A stretch of 28,922 nt of DNA from a virus, in IMG/VR virus record IMGVR_UViG_3300031576_000635, positions 1 through 28,922 of that record, one strand, 5' to 3'. A program made the position numbers and the translations under genes. Positions 23,147 to 28,832 of the stretch are shown piece after piece. Below the pieces are notes generated by a model. The model made no database searches and was not told the DNA's origin. It saw nothing but the letters and a program-made list of their open reading frames with translations. Each line of letters opens with the position of its first letter. The first letter of the stretch is position 1.

Positions 23147-23371
23147 ATGACGAAAAAGAAAATTGAGATTGAGGTAGAAGAACTTTCGGGAAAAGCTCTT
23201 CATCTTACACAACATTTAGGCAACGGAACTTTAGGTAAAACAAAGTTTGACGCCTGTTTTGTTTTACCAACAATGAGTTTATTGGTTGAAGTTGATAAGA
23301 AAAAGTATTTAGTTGATAGCCAGTCGCTTATCAAAAGTATAATTGATGCTCATTTAAGAGTAAAAAAATAA
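23147..23371 (+). CDS. Small early protein, unknown function
   Basis: 74 aa: basic start (T-K-K-K-I-E-I-E-V-E-E-L), a central L-G-K-T-K-F-D-A-C-F-V-L-P-T-M segment and a C-terminal S-Q-S-L-I-K-S-I-I-D-A helix. It is 8 bases after the membrane-protein gene and 1 base before the next gene. One of the CAGTCGCT stem-loops (23323-23344) lies inside its 3' end. No family is recognised. Confidence 0.55.
   Translation: MTKKKIEIEVEELSGKALHLTQHLGNGTLGKTKFDACFVLPTMSLLVEVDKKKYLVDSQSLIKSIIDAHLRVKK
23323..23344. repeat. CAGTCGCT stem-loop inside a gene
   Basis: TTGATA (23323-23328) pairs with TATCAA (23339-23344) around loop GCCAGTCGCT. The hairpin is embedded in coding sequence and shares its loop word with three other hairpins in the window. 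Confidence 0.5.
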
Positions 23372-23372
23372 A

Positions 23373-23609
23373 ATGCCTAAAATAGAACTGATAAATACCG
23401 AAACACAATATATGAAAGTAGTAAAAACTTTCACTATAAACGCTTTCGGTATAGAAATAAAGGTTGATAAATGGTGCGAGGATGACGCGCTTTTTAATCA
23501 GTACGACAATGATTACGAAATACAGGATGAAAAAAAAGTTAAAGAGAAATTGACCGAAGAGCAGTTGGACGAGTTGGATGAGTTTATTAGCGAATTGGTT
23601 ATACACTAA
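23373..23609 (+). CDS. Small acidic protein, unknown function
   Basis: 78 aa, acidic. The N-terminal half is beta-like (V-V-K-T-F-T-I-N-A-F-G-I-E-I-K-V), followed by W-C-E-D-D-A. The C-terminal half is a long acidic helix (E-K-L-T-E-E-Q-L-D-E-L-D-E-F-I). It starts 1 base after the upstream stop and ends 1 base before the next gene. The composition could fit a DNA mimic or small inhibitor, but this is speculation. Confidence 0.55.
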   Translation: MPKIELINTETQYMKVVKTFTINAFGIEIKVDKWCEDDALFNQYDNDYEIQDEKKVKEKLTEEQLDELDEFISELVIH

Positions 23610-23610
23610 A

Positions 23611-23763
23611 ATGAAAAAATTTATAGTTTCTTTTTCTGGCGCGGTGGATATTGAAGCTAAAGACGAAAACGAAGCCCGCGAGAAGTGGTTAGATATGGAA
23701 GATGTTGATATAGGCCACGCGGTTGAAGAGTATGACGAGATAAAAGAAAGCGACCATAATTAA
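23611..23763 (+). CDS. Small phage protein of the beta-hairpin plus D-E-N-E-A-R-E type
   Basis: 50 aa from ATG 23611 (a longer frame from 23578 overlaps the upstream gene and is rejected). F-I-V-S-F-S-G-A-V-D-I-E-A-K-D-E-N-E-A-R-E-K-W is a pattern often seen in tiny phage proteins: two strands, then a helix beginning (D/N)-E-x-E-A-R-E-K. The acidic end carries E-E-Y-D-E-I-K-E-S. Function is not known for the family. Confidence 0.6.
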   Translation: MKKFIVSFSGAVDIEAKDENEAREKWLDMEDVDIGHAVEEYDEIKESDHN

Positions 23764-23876
23764 GTCGTTCTTTATCCTTTCTGTACCTGTACACGGATTA
23801 TGGGTGCAGAAAAGGGTATGGAATTAGCCATAGCCCGTTAAATTGGTATCTGCTAGTGGTACTTTGAAAATTAAAT
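23764..23876 (+). promoter_or_regulatory. Structured leader of the 23877 gene
   Basis: 113 bases with an imperfect hairpin (CCTTTCTGTACC against GGGTGCAGAAAAGG, about 23776-23818), CTGCTAGTG (23850-23858) and the terminal TTGAAAATTAAAT leading into the ATG. The last 16 bases including ATG match the leader of the 22224 gene exactly. No convincing promoter boxes were found. Confidence 0.5.
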
Positions 23877-24596
23877 ATGAGAAATGAACCAGTTGAAGTG
23901 ATTGAATACAAAAAATATCACATCAATATATACCAAGATATTGACGCGCAATCGCCTGAAGAGTGGGATGATAATAGCGTTTTTCTAGTCGGCTTTCATA
24001 GACAATTTTCGGTGAATGTAGAGGGTTTTTCTAAAGAAGTATGTCAAATGCTTTTTGAAAAGCCATCAGATATTTACGAGGAGAGTTTAAGAGAGCGCGT
24101 CAAGCAAATTAAACGCGAGTATCACTTTTTCGGCCTTGAAGCGTATATCCATAGTGGTGTCGTACTTGCTCTATCGCGCGAGGGAAACTTTGTGGATAGA
24201 CAATGGGATGTTTCACAGTTAGGTGTTGTTTTTGTTTCTAAAAAAGAGGCAAAAAACAGGGCGAAAGCCAAAAAACTTGCAAAAGTTTTGATTGAAGAAT
24301 GGAATGATGCTCTTTCAGACAATGTTTATGGTTATCGCATAGAAGAAACGGATGATAGTTGTTGGGGTTTCTTTGGCGATTATCGTAAAAGTGGATTGAT
24401 TGAAAACGCGCAAGGAGATATTGAAAATGCGATTAAATTAAAGAATGATAATAAAGATTGTCCGCACGAAGATAATATCACTTACGGAAAACTTGAGCAG
24501 GTTGATGGCGAGCCGAGATATAATGTCCGTTGCCAAAAGTGTGGCCGAAACGGGATAATTATGTTAGTAGAGGGTAAAAACGAATGGTATGACTAA
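23877..24596 (+). CDS. Conserved phage protein with C-terminal zinc ribbon
   Basis: 239 aa. The body (residues 10-185) matches a common but uncharacterised phage pattern: G-L-E-A-Y-I-H-S-G-V-V-L-A-L-S, W-D-V-S-Q-L-G-V-V-F-V-S-K-K-E-A, a Lys-rich helix, then E-W-N-D-A-L-S-D-N-V-Y-G-Y-R-I and D-S-C-W-G-F-F-G-D. Here a C-terminal segment adds C-P-H near 204-206 and C-Q-K-C-G (223-227), a plausible zinc ribbon. It is the longest gene in this part of the early arm and follows the structured leader. Its role is unknown; early host-takeover or regulation is a guess. Confidence 0.65.
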   Translation: MRNEPVEVIEYKKYHINIYQDIDAQSPEEWDDNSVFLVGFHRQFSVNVEGFSKEVCQMLFEKPSDIYEESLRERVKQIKREYHFFGLEAYIHSGVVLALSREGNFVDRQWDVSQLGVVFVSKKEAKNRAKAKKLAKVLIEEWNDALSDNVYGYRIEETDDSCWGFFGDYRKSGLIENAQGDIENAIKLKNDNKDCPHEDNITYGKLEQVDGEPRYNVRCQKCGRNGIIMLVEGKNEWYD

Positions 24597-24825
24597 AATC
24601 CCTATAACCAATGCCGAACATCCCTTTCGCCAGTCGGCCATCCATATCATTGAAGAGATTATTGAGCCATTACTGATGTCAAAATGCGGTGATGAGGATG
24701 GACTTAATGGCGAGGAATACTATCGCGTGGAGGATGATATTACTAACTTAATTGCGAACCATTCTTCTAAAAACTATGGACTACGACAAAATAACACTAA
24801 AAGAACTGCTGTGCGTCAAAAATGA
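24589..24825 (+). CDS. Small acidic early protein
   Basis: 78 aa. It overlaps the previous gene by 8 bases, suggesting coupling. A helix with A-I-H-I-I-E-E-I-I-E-P-L-L-M is followed by G-E-E-Y-Y-R-V-E-D-D-I-T-N-L-I. The last ~16 codons overlap the next gene. No motif is recognised. Coding is supported by the acidic helical content and operon packing. Confidence 0.5.
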   Translation: MTKIPITNAEHPFRQSAIHIIEEIIEPLLMSKCGDEDGLNGEEYYRVEDDITNLIANHSSKNYGLRQNNTKRTAVRQK

Positions 24826-24961
24826 GACCATATATCGCAATGCAAAATCAATCTTTGAGCAGATGTTAAAGAAAAAGTTTTGCACGAATTGCGGTTATGT
24901 TGAAGCCCAGAGAGGTATATATTGTGTGAAGTGTAAGAGAGAAATGACAGGAATAATCTAA
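24776..24961 (+). CDS. Small zinc-ribbon protein
   Basis: 61 aa from ATG 24776 (M-D-Y-D-K-I-T-L-K-E-L-L). A slightly longer frame from 24752 is less likely because it extends the overlap. The C-terminal half has F-C-T-N-C-G-Y and Y-C-V-K-C-K-R, two C-x-x-C knuckles about 15 residues apart, a typical rubredoxin-type zinc ribbon. It overlaps the preceding gene by 50 bases. It is the last gene before a terminator module and is probably nucleic-acid or protein binding. Confidence 0.6.
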   Translation: MDYDKITLKELLCVKNETIYRNAKSIFEQMLKKKFCTNCGYVEAQRGIYCVKCKREMTGII

Positions 24962-24973
24962 CGCTTTTCTACC

Positions 24974-25024
24974 CCGTAGATAACACTACGGCATCAAGAA
25001 GCCCCTTACTAGCAGGGGTTTTTT
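24974..25024 (+). terminator. Hairpin plus intrinsic terminator
   Basis: Hairpin CCGTAG-ATAACA-CTACGG (24974-24991) followed by CCCCT-TACTAGC-AGGGG (25002-25018) and T6 (25019-25024). The order is the same as at 22781-22849, and the loop again contains CTAGCAG. It ends the 23877-24961 operon. Confidence 0.8.
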
Positions 25025-25086
25025 GTTTGCCTAAAATCCCTATCCTAGTAAGGTTATTCTTTTAAGGAAACCAAACCAAACCAAAC

Positions 25087-25106
25087 TAGCGGGCCATGTT
25101 AACGCC
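25087..25106 (+). repeat. Conserved 20-bp intergenic element, copy 2
   Basis: TAGCGGGCCATGTTAACGCC, preceded by AAACCAAACCAAACCAAAC. It matches copy 1 (22902-22921) at 17 of 20 positions, and the same ATG opens the frame at 25096. Confidence 0.6.
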
Positions 25107-25272
25107 TTTTTGCAGACTCAATTTAAATATAAATAGTCCTAAATTTGTACTCAAATTTAGGCTCATGTTGCGGTTAATAGGTGTTTATCCACACCTTGCG
25201 GTTGCGTTTATTTTAGGATGTGATATGTTTTACATATGTTCAGTGCTATCAGTCGCTATAGTATTTAAGTAA
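25096..25272 (+). CDS. Possible small membrane protein in an intergenic module
   Basis: 58 aa open frame from the ATG of the conserved 20-bp element (M-L-T-P-F-C-R-L-N-L), ending in a hydrophobic stretch (L-A-V-A-F-I-L-G-C-D-M-F-Y-I-C-S-V-L-S-V-A-I-V). It matches the frame at 22911 in start context and general design. Against it: the frame covers several hairpins, a DnaA box and an ACATATGT palindrome, which may be the real function of the sequence. It could be a toxin-like or lysis-like peptide; I give it low to moderate weight. Confidence 0.35.
   Translation: MLTPFCRLNLNINSPKFVLKFRLMLRLIGVYPHLAVAFILGCDMFYICSVLSVAIVFK
25138..25161. repeat. Perfect 10-bp hairpin
   Basis: CCTAAATTTG-TACT-CAAATTTAGG, perfect stem with 4-base loop, without a following T-run. 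It lies 24 bases upstream of a DnaA box, and may be a DNA cruciform or RNA structure. Confidence 0.6.
25179..25196 (+). promoter_or_regulatory. DnaA box inside a hairpin
   Basis: TTATCCACA (25185-25193) is exact; it overlaps the perfect inverted repeat AGGTGT-TTATCC-ACACCT (25179-25196). Direct repeats TTGCGGTT flank it at 25168-25175 and 25196-25203. This combination of box, hairpin and iteron-like repeats resembles a replication or replication-control site. Confidence 0.5.
25242..25265. repeat. CAGTCGCT stem-loop upstream of the 25285 gene
   Basis: AGTGCTAT (25242-25249) with ATAGTATT (25258-25265): eight pairs including two G-T wobbles, with loop exactly CAGTCGCT (25250-25257). A TATAGT at 25257-25262 could be a -10 box for the next operon, but no good -35 is at the right distance. 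Confidence 0.5.
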
Positions 25273-25284
25273 AAATTTTAGCTT

Positions 25285-25479
25285 ATGTTAAAAACTGAAA
25301 AGAAAGGAGTTTTACTCGTTCAAGATAAAGAAAAAAATCTAGTTGCTATCGTCCATAAAGATGATGCTACTAGAAAAAATCTTCTTTATATTTGCACTGA
25401 AGCTACTTTGGACCAATTCGCTCAAATAATTGAGGGAACGATAGTTGAGGAGAAAATTAATGTAGAAAAACCAGTATAA
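25285..25479 (+). CDS. Small early protein, unknown function
   Basis: 64 aa, beta-rich start (G-V-L-L-V-Q-D-K-E-K-N-L-V-A-I-V-H) followed by a helix T-L-D-Q-F-A-Q-I-I-E-G-T and charged tail. It opens the third early cassette and is 2 bases before the next gene. It resembles small strand-strand-helix phage proteins; no family is recognised. Confidence 0.55.
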   Translation: MLKTEKKGVLLVQDKEKNLVAIVHKDDATRKNLLYICTEATLDQFAQIIEGTIVEEKINVEKPV

Positions 25480-25481
25480 AT

Positions 25482-25709
25482 ATGATTGACTCCATAAAAT
25501 TCAGATTGTCCATGCGCGGTGTCCCGCATACCCTAGTGGAAGTAGACGGCATAACTTACAGCATTTGTTTTTTTGGTAAGACAAAACTCTATCGCGTCTG
25601 GCGCTATGATAATCAGAATGAATTACTTTTTGATATTGCTCTCGAGAACGGTAAACATGTTAGTTTTGAGGATGAGGTAAGAGCTTTTTTAAAAGAAAAA
25701 AATATATGA
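25482..25709 (+). CDS. Small early protein, unknown function
   Basis: 75 aa. Strand-rich with R-G-V-P-H-T-L-V-E-V-D-G-I-T-Y-S-I-C, K-L-Y-R-V-W-R-Y-D-N-Q and a helical end (F-E-D-E-V-R-A-F-L-K-E). Its stop overlaps the next ATG (ATGA). No family is recognised; coding is supported by coupling on both sides. Confidence 0.55.
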   Translation: MIDSIKFRLSMRGVPHTLVEVDGITYSICFFGKTKLYRVWRYDNQNELLFDIALENGKHVSFEDEVRAFLKEKNI

Positions 25710-25918
25710 AAAAATTCTATATTACTTTCGGGCAAGTTCACACACATTCCTACAATGGAAAAACTTTAGATAAGGACTGCGTTCTTGAGGTTTGGGGCGA
25801 AGACGAAGCACGAGTGAGGACTTTTGCTAATAATACATTAAAGGGAGTGTATGCGAATATATATGACAATAAACCAAATATGAAATATTTTCCACGAGGA
25901 ATAATTAAAGCTTCATGA
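25706..25918 (+). CDS. Conserved small phage protein
   Basis: 70 aa: K-F-Y-I-T-F-G-Q-V-H-T-H near the start, L-E-V-W-G-E-D-E-A-R-V-R-T-F in the middle and K-Y-F-P-R-G-I-I at the end. This strand, E-A-R helix, Y-F-P-R-G layout recurs in small proteins of many tailed phages, without known function. It is coupled to neighbours on both sides by ATGA overlaps. Confidence 0.65.
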   Translation: MKKFYITFGQVHTHSYNGKTLDKDCVLEVWGEDEARVRTFANNTLKGVYANIYDNKPNMKYFPRGIIKAS

Positions 25919-26361
25919 ACCCAAATAAAGTCATAAAATTTACAGAACGCCTCCTCGAAATGGTAGAGGAAATAAAAGCTCGCAAGGGCTTCCCTACTTT
26001 TACCGCTGTGGTTCACGCCGCTCTTATTGAAATGTACACCCGCATGAACCCCGACTATAAGGCCACTCTTCGCCCAGAGTCCCCTGAAGACAGGGTGAAG
26101 CGAAGGAAGGCAGAAAAGGATGTCAAGGCGGAAATGGTCAGAAGCGATTCCTTTGAGGTGGTCGCTCTTCTGGGCGGTCAAATAATCACCGAAGCGGGCA
26201 AAGAATTCTGTAAGTATTTTACCTACTCTGGCAAGAAACGTTTCGAACAAAAAGTACCTCTTAACATGCTCTCAAACGATTTGGTAATTACTCAATTTCA
26301 ACCATCGCGTGAGAAGGTCGAGATATTACAAAAGGAGGGGAAGGTTGATTATCAGGTTTAA
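25915..26361 (+). CDS. Ribbon-helix-helix-like DNA-binding protein
   Basis: 148 aa. Residues 5-43 (V-I-K-F-T-E-R-L-L-E-M-V-E-E-I-K, then F-P-T-F-T-A-V-V-H-A-A-L-I-E-M-Y) fit a ribbon-helix-helix: a short strand, helix, turn, second helix. RHH proteins bind operators as dimers, often palindromic sites, so the ACATATGT palindromes are conceivable targets. The C-terminal two thirds (basic linker at 60-80, then V-V-A-L-L-G-G-Q-I-I) is unassigned. It may be the regulator of this arm; this is inference. Confidence 0.55.
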   Translation: MNPNKVIKFTERLLEMVEEIKARKGFPTFTAVVHAALIEMYTRMNPDYKATLRPESPEDRVKRRKAEKDVKAEMVRSDSFEVVALLGGQIITEAGKEFCKYFTYSGKKRFEQKVPLNMLSNDLVITQFQPSREKVEILQKEGKVDYQV

Positions 26362-26370
26362 AATAACATA

Positions 26371-26460
26371 ATGAAAAAAAAGAAAATTGTTAAAGTTAGC
26401 TCTATAGAATTGGCATTTATTATATTAATATTTGGAGCATTGTTAATATATTGGCTATGA
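26371..26460 (+). CDS. 29-aa membrane peptide
   Basis: A basic N-terminus (M-K-K-K-K-I-V-K-V) followed by one hydrophobic span (L-A-F-I-I-L-I-F-G-A-L-L-I-Y-W-L). It starts 9 bases after the RHH gene with an A/T leader. Very short, so coding is uncertain, but the lysine cap and clean hydrophobic helix are typical of real small membrane proteins. Confidence 0.5.
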   Translation: MKKKKIVKVSSIELAFIILIFGALLIYWL

Positions 26461-26524
26461 ATTGAATCTCAATCTTGCTCCTTTATGGGGGTAAGAATGG
26501 GGATTTAATAATTAATTAAATAAA

Positions 26525-26674
26525 ATGAAGCTTTTATTACTTCTTTTTGGGATACCATCAGTCGCCAGCGCCGATATTACTGAACCTACGGGAACACTAC
26601 CAGATATTGCTGTGATGTGGATAGTGGGATTGTTTATTTTATTAATAGTGGTAAGTAAATTTTATAAAAAATGA
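26525..26674 (+). CDS. Small secreted/membrane protein coupled to the ATPase
   Basis: 49 aa. A signal peptide-like start M-K-L-L-L-L-L-F-G-I-P-S-V-A-S-A (A-x-A cleavage motif) is followed by a short polar stretch D-I-T-E-P-T-G-T-L-P-D and a membrane span I-A-V-M-W-I-V-G-L-F-I-L-L-I-V-V with tail S-K-F-Y-K-K. Its stop overlaps the ATPase start (ATGA), so the two are likely co-translated. Signal peptide plus one span and basic tail recalls pilin-like or channel subunits, but the protein is much shorter. Confidence 0.65.
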   Translation: MKLLLLLFGIPSVASADITEPTGTLPDIAVMWIVGLFILLIVVSKFYKK

Positions 26675-28023
26675 AAATGAATCTAGGCTCAATTCAAATA
26701 CCGATTAACGCCGCGACTAAAGCTTTTGCAATTTTAGCCAAGCGTGGTGCGGGTAAAAGCTATACGGGGGCGGTCATGGCCGAGGAGTTTCATAAAAATA
26801 ATATTCCTTTTGTGGTCTTTGACCCGATTGATGTCTGGTGGGGCCTGCGCCTATCGGCCAATGGTAAGGAAAAAGGATTGCCGATAGTTGTCTTTGGTAC
26901 GGAACATGCTGACATTTCACTTGATAGAGATATGGGTAGGAAAATCGCTCAAGCTGTCGTCCAGGAAAATATTTCTTGCGTTATTTCAACTTTTGGTATT
27001 CCTGGTGGTAAGACTGCGGAGCGTCATTTGATTGCCGAATTTTCCGAAGAACTTTTAAGAATTGTTAAAAATCCAATTCATGTTTTCATTGAAGAAGCTC
27101 ACGAATATGTTCCACAGAGAGTATTCGGTGGTCTTGGTAAGACCTTTAATGCAGTTGCAAATCTGGTGGTTATGGGCCGAAATCGTGGAATTGGAGTGAC
27201 GATGATTAACCAGCGCGCCTCCACCATTAATAAAGATGTTCTTACGCAACTTGATACACTTCTAGCGTTTCAAAGTACATCTCCGCAGGACCGTAAAGCT
27301 CTTCAGGATTGGGTAGAATATCATTCTGCCGAAGGAGATTTTGAGAAATTTATGAAATCTTTACCGCACCTACCGCGCGGTGAGGGGTGGATTTGGTCGC
27401 CAGAATTCTTGGGTAAATTTGAGCGTATAAAAATAAGGAAGCGGGAAACATTTCATCCTGACAGAGAAAAAGCTGGTGGTAAATTTACGATGCCTGAATT
27501 AAATCAAGTAGATGTTCAAAACTTTATTTCTAAATTCACAGCTTCTCTAGTAAAAGAGAAAAAACCTAAAGGAAAAAGGGTTAAAAGTATTACTGAAGAT
27601 ACAAGAACTTCAACCGCGACATTAAATATTACTATGCCTCACCGCGAGACTCAAGAAATCATTAACCTGCGAAATCAACATGAATCCCAACTACTTCAAA
27701 AAGACGGTGAAATAAGGAGATTACAAGGGGTTATTACTCAAGTTCAAAAAATAGTTGGAGAGAACTCCGCTGGTAGTTCCTCTGTGTCAGTTTCAAGTGA
27801 TGCTGTGTCGCTCTGGCAATCAAAACTCGGCGGTGGGCTGGCTGGAAAAGCGTTTAAGTTTCTTTCTGAAAATCCAAGTCGTCAATTTACTCGTGAACAG
27901 ATTTGTTTGGCGATAGGGGTTCCCTTAAAGGCTGGCCATACTTCAAACGAGTTTAGTAAAATGATGAGAACGGGTGCAGTAAAGCGAGAGGGTAATTTAT
28001 ATCAACTTAATTCAAATTTATGA
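26671..28023 (+). CDS. HerA/DUF87-type ATPase with C-terminal winged helix
   Basis: 450 aa. Walker A A-K-R-G-A-G-K-S-Y (23-31), Walker B I-H-V-F-I-E-E-A-H-E (136-145), followed by G-R-N-R-G-I-G-V-T-M-I-N-Q-R-A-S-T-I (169-186), the sensor/arginine-finger region typical of HerA-FtsK/VirB4-class hexameric ATPases. Residues about 330-360 form a coiled coil (L-R-N-Q-H-E-S-Q-L-L-Q-K-D-G). Residues about 390-450 look like a winged helix (A-F-K-F-L-S-E-N-P-S-R-Q-F-T-R-E-Q-I). It would translocate or pump DNA or protein; the winged helix favours DNA. Coupling with a small membrane protein upstream suggests membrane association. Role in this phage is unknown. Confidence 0.82.
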   Translation: MKMNLGSIQIPINAATKAFAILAKRGAGKSYTGAVMAEEFHKNNIPFVVFDPIDVWWGLRLSANGKEKGLPIVVFGTEHADISLDRDMGRKIAQAVVQENISCVISTFGIPGGKTAERHLIAEFSEELLRIVKNPIHVFIEEAHEYVPQRVFGGLGKTFNAVANLVVMGRNRGIGVTMINQRASTINKDVLTQLDTLLAFQSTSPQDRKALQDWVEYHSAEGDFEKFMKSLPHLPRGEGWIWSPEFLGKFERIKIRKRETFHPDREKAGGKFTMPELNQVDVQNFISKFTASLVKEKKPKGKRVKSITEDTRTSTATLNITMPHRETQEIINLRNQHESQLLQKDGEIRRLQGVITQVQKIVGENSAGSSSVSVSSDAVSLWQSKLGGGLAGKAFKFLSENPSRQFTREQICLAIGVPLKAGHTSNEFSKMMRTGAVKREGNLYQLNSNL

Positions 28024-28259
28024 TTAAAAACAAAAAACTAAAGTGGTATTCCTATAAACAAGTTTTTGGTAAAGACATGAAAAATCCTAAATTTAAAAAG
28101 GCTTATAAAAAAGAAATGAAAAGATTAAAAGAAAAAGGTCAAGTTATTTTTTATACAGGCACCTTCCATTGGTTCACCTGTAAACATTGTAAAAAACTAA
28201 ATATCCTTTCCTCGCCAGACGGGGTTAAAGTCTTAAGAAAATGGAAAAAAATAAAATAG
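28020..28259 (+). CDS. Small basic protein with CxxC knuckle
   Basis: 79 aa, strongly basic (K-F-K-K-A-Y-K-K-E-M-K-R-L-K-E-K). It has a single C-K-H-C knuckle after W-F-T-C region (about residues 54-57), and ends K-V-L-R-K-W-K-K-I-K. It overlaps the ATPase stop as ATGA, so it is co-translated with it. It could be a nucleic-acid-binding accessory of the ATPase. Confidence 0.6.
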   Translation: MIKNKKLKWYSYKQVFGKDMKNPKFKKAYKKEMKRLKEKGQVIFYTGTFHWFTCKHCKKLNILSSPDGVKVLRKWKKIK

Positions 28260-28564
28260 ACGAAATCGCAGACAAATTACTCTCCCACGAGGCGATAAAA
28301 TTTGCCGATAGTGCCATTGCCCTTCAAGCGGCCAGGACAAGCTCAGGTGGTTATCAAGGACCAAGTTTTCGTGAGGCGATAATTTCTGCTTTAAAAGAAT
28401 ATTCTCAACAAAGAGATGAAGAGATAGTGGGGATGGTGGAGAAAATGAAAAGACGAGAGAGGAAAATAACCGAACAAGAATTGACGAAAGACGAAAAAAC
28501 TTATGATGAAGGTTATAACAAGGCTTTGTCTGTCCTCATTAATAAAATATATGAATTGGAATAA
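28241..28564 (+). CDS. Helical hypothetical protein
   Basis: 107 aa: N-terminal helices (K-I-D-E-I-A-D-K-L-L-S-H-E), a Gly/Ser segment (T-S-S-G-G-Y-Q-G-P-S-F) and a coiled-coil-like charged helix (R-D-E-E-I-V-G-M-V-E-K-M-K-R). It overlaps the previous gene by 19 bases. No family is recognised. Confidence 0.55.
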   Translation: MEKNKIDEIADKLLSHEAIKFADSAIALQAARTSSGGYQGPSFREAIISALKEYSQQRDEEIVGMVEKMKRRERKITEQELTKDEKTYDEGYNKALSVLINKIYELE

Positions 28565-28583
28565 TACGGGGAATAAAAATAAT

Positions 28584-28823
28584 ATGAAAAAAATACTTAA
28601 AAAATTTGTTGTATGGTGTATGTCGAACGATAAAGACTATATTTCTTATGATGATATTAGTAGAGCATTTTGGGTTTTGGTTTTTTCACCAATTTGGATT
28701 CCTTTTTATGTTCTTTTCCATATTATCAGATATTCGTGGCGAATTATAAAAAACCCCTTTATTTATCTTGATAACAAAATATTTATGGCAAAAATCAACC
28801 TTGCTAGGTGGCTTGAAGATTAA
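28584..28823 (+). CDS. Small membrane-associated protein
   Basis: 79 aa from ATG 28584 (a longer frame from 28503 overlaps the upstream gene). A hydrophobic, aromatic segment (A-F-W-V-L-V-F-S-P-I-W-I-P-F-Y-V-L-F, about 29-46) follows a D-Y-I-S-Y-D-D-I-S motif. The rest is basic and ends A-R-W-L-E-D. It probably lies in or on the membrane. Function is unknown. Confidence 0.55.
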   Translation: MKKILKKFVVWCMSNDKDYISYDDISRAFWVLVFSPIWIPFYVLFHIIRYSWRIIKNPFIYLDNKIFMAKINLARWLED

Positions 28824-28832
28824 AACTTAACA

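Noticed and set aside
25229-25262. TTTACA and TATAGT as a promoter before the 25285 gene
   Set aside because: The spacing is 22 bases, too long for a normal sigma70 promoter; at most a -10 box is credible.
25750-26250. 166-codon frame on the minus strand opposite early genes
   Set aside because: It lies antisense to two well-coupled plus-strand genes with recognisable motifs; it is a shadow frame.
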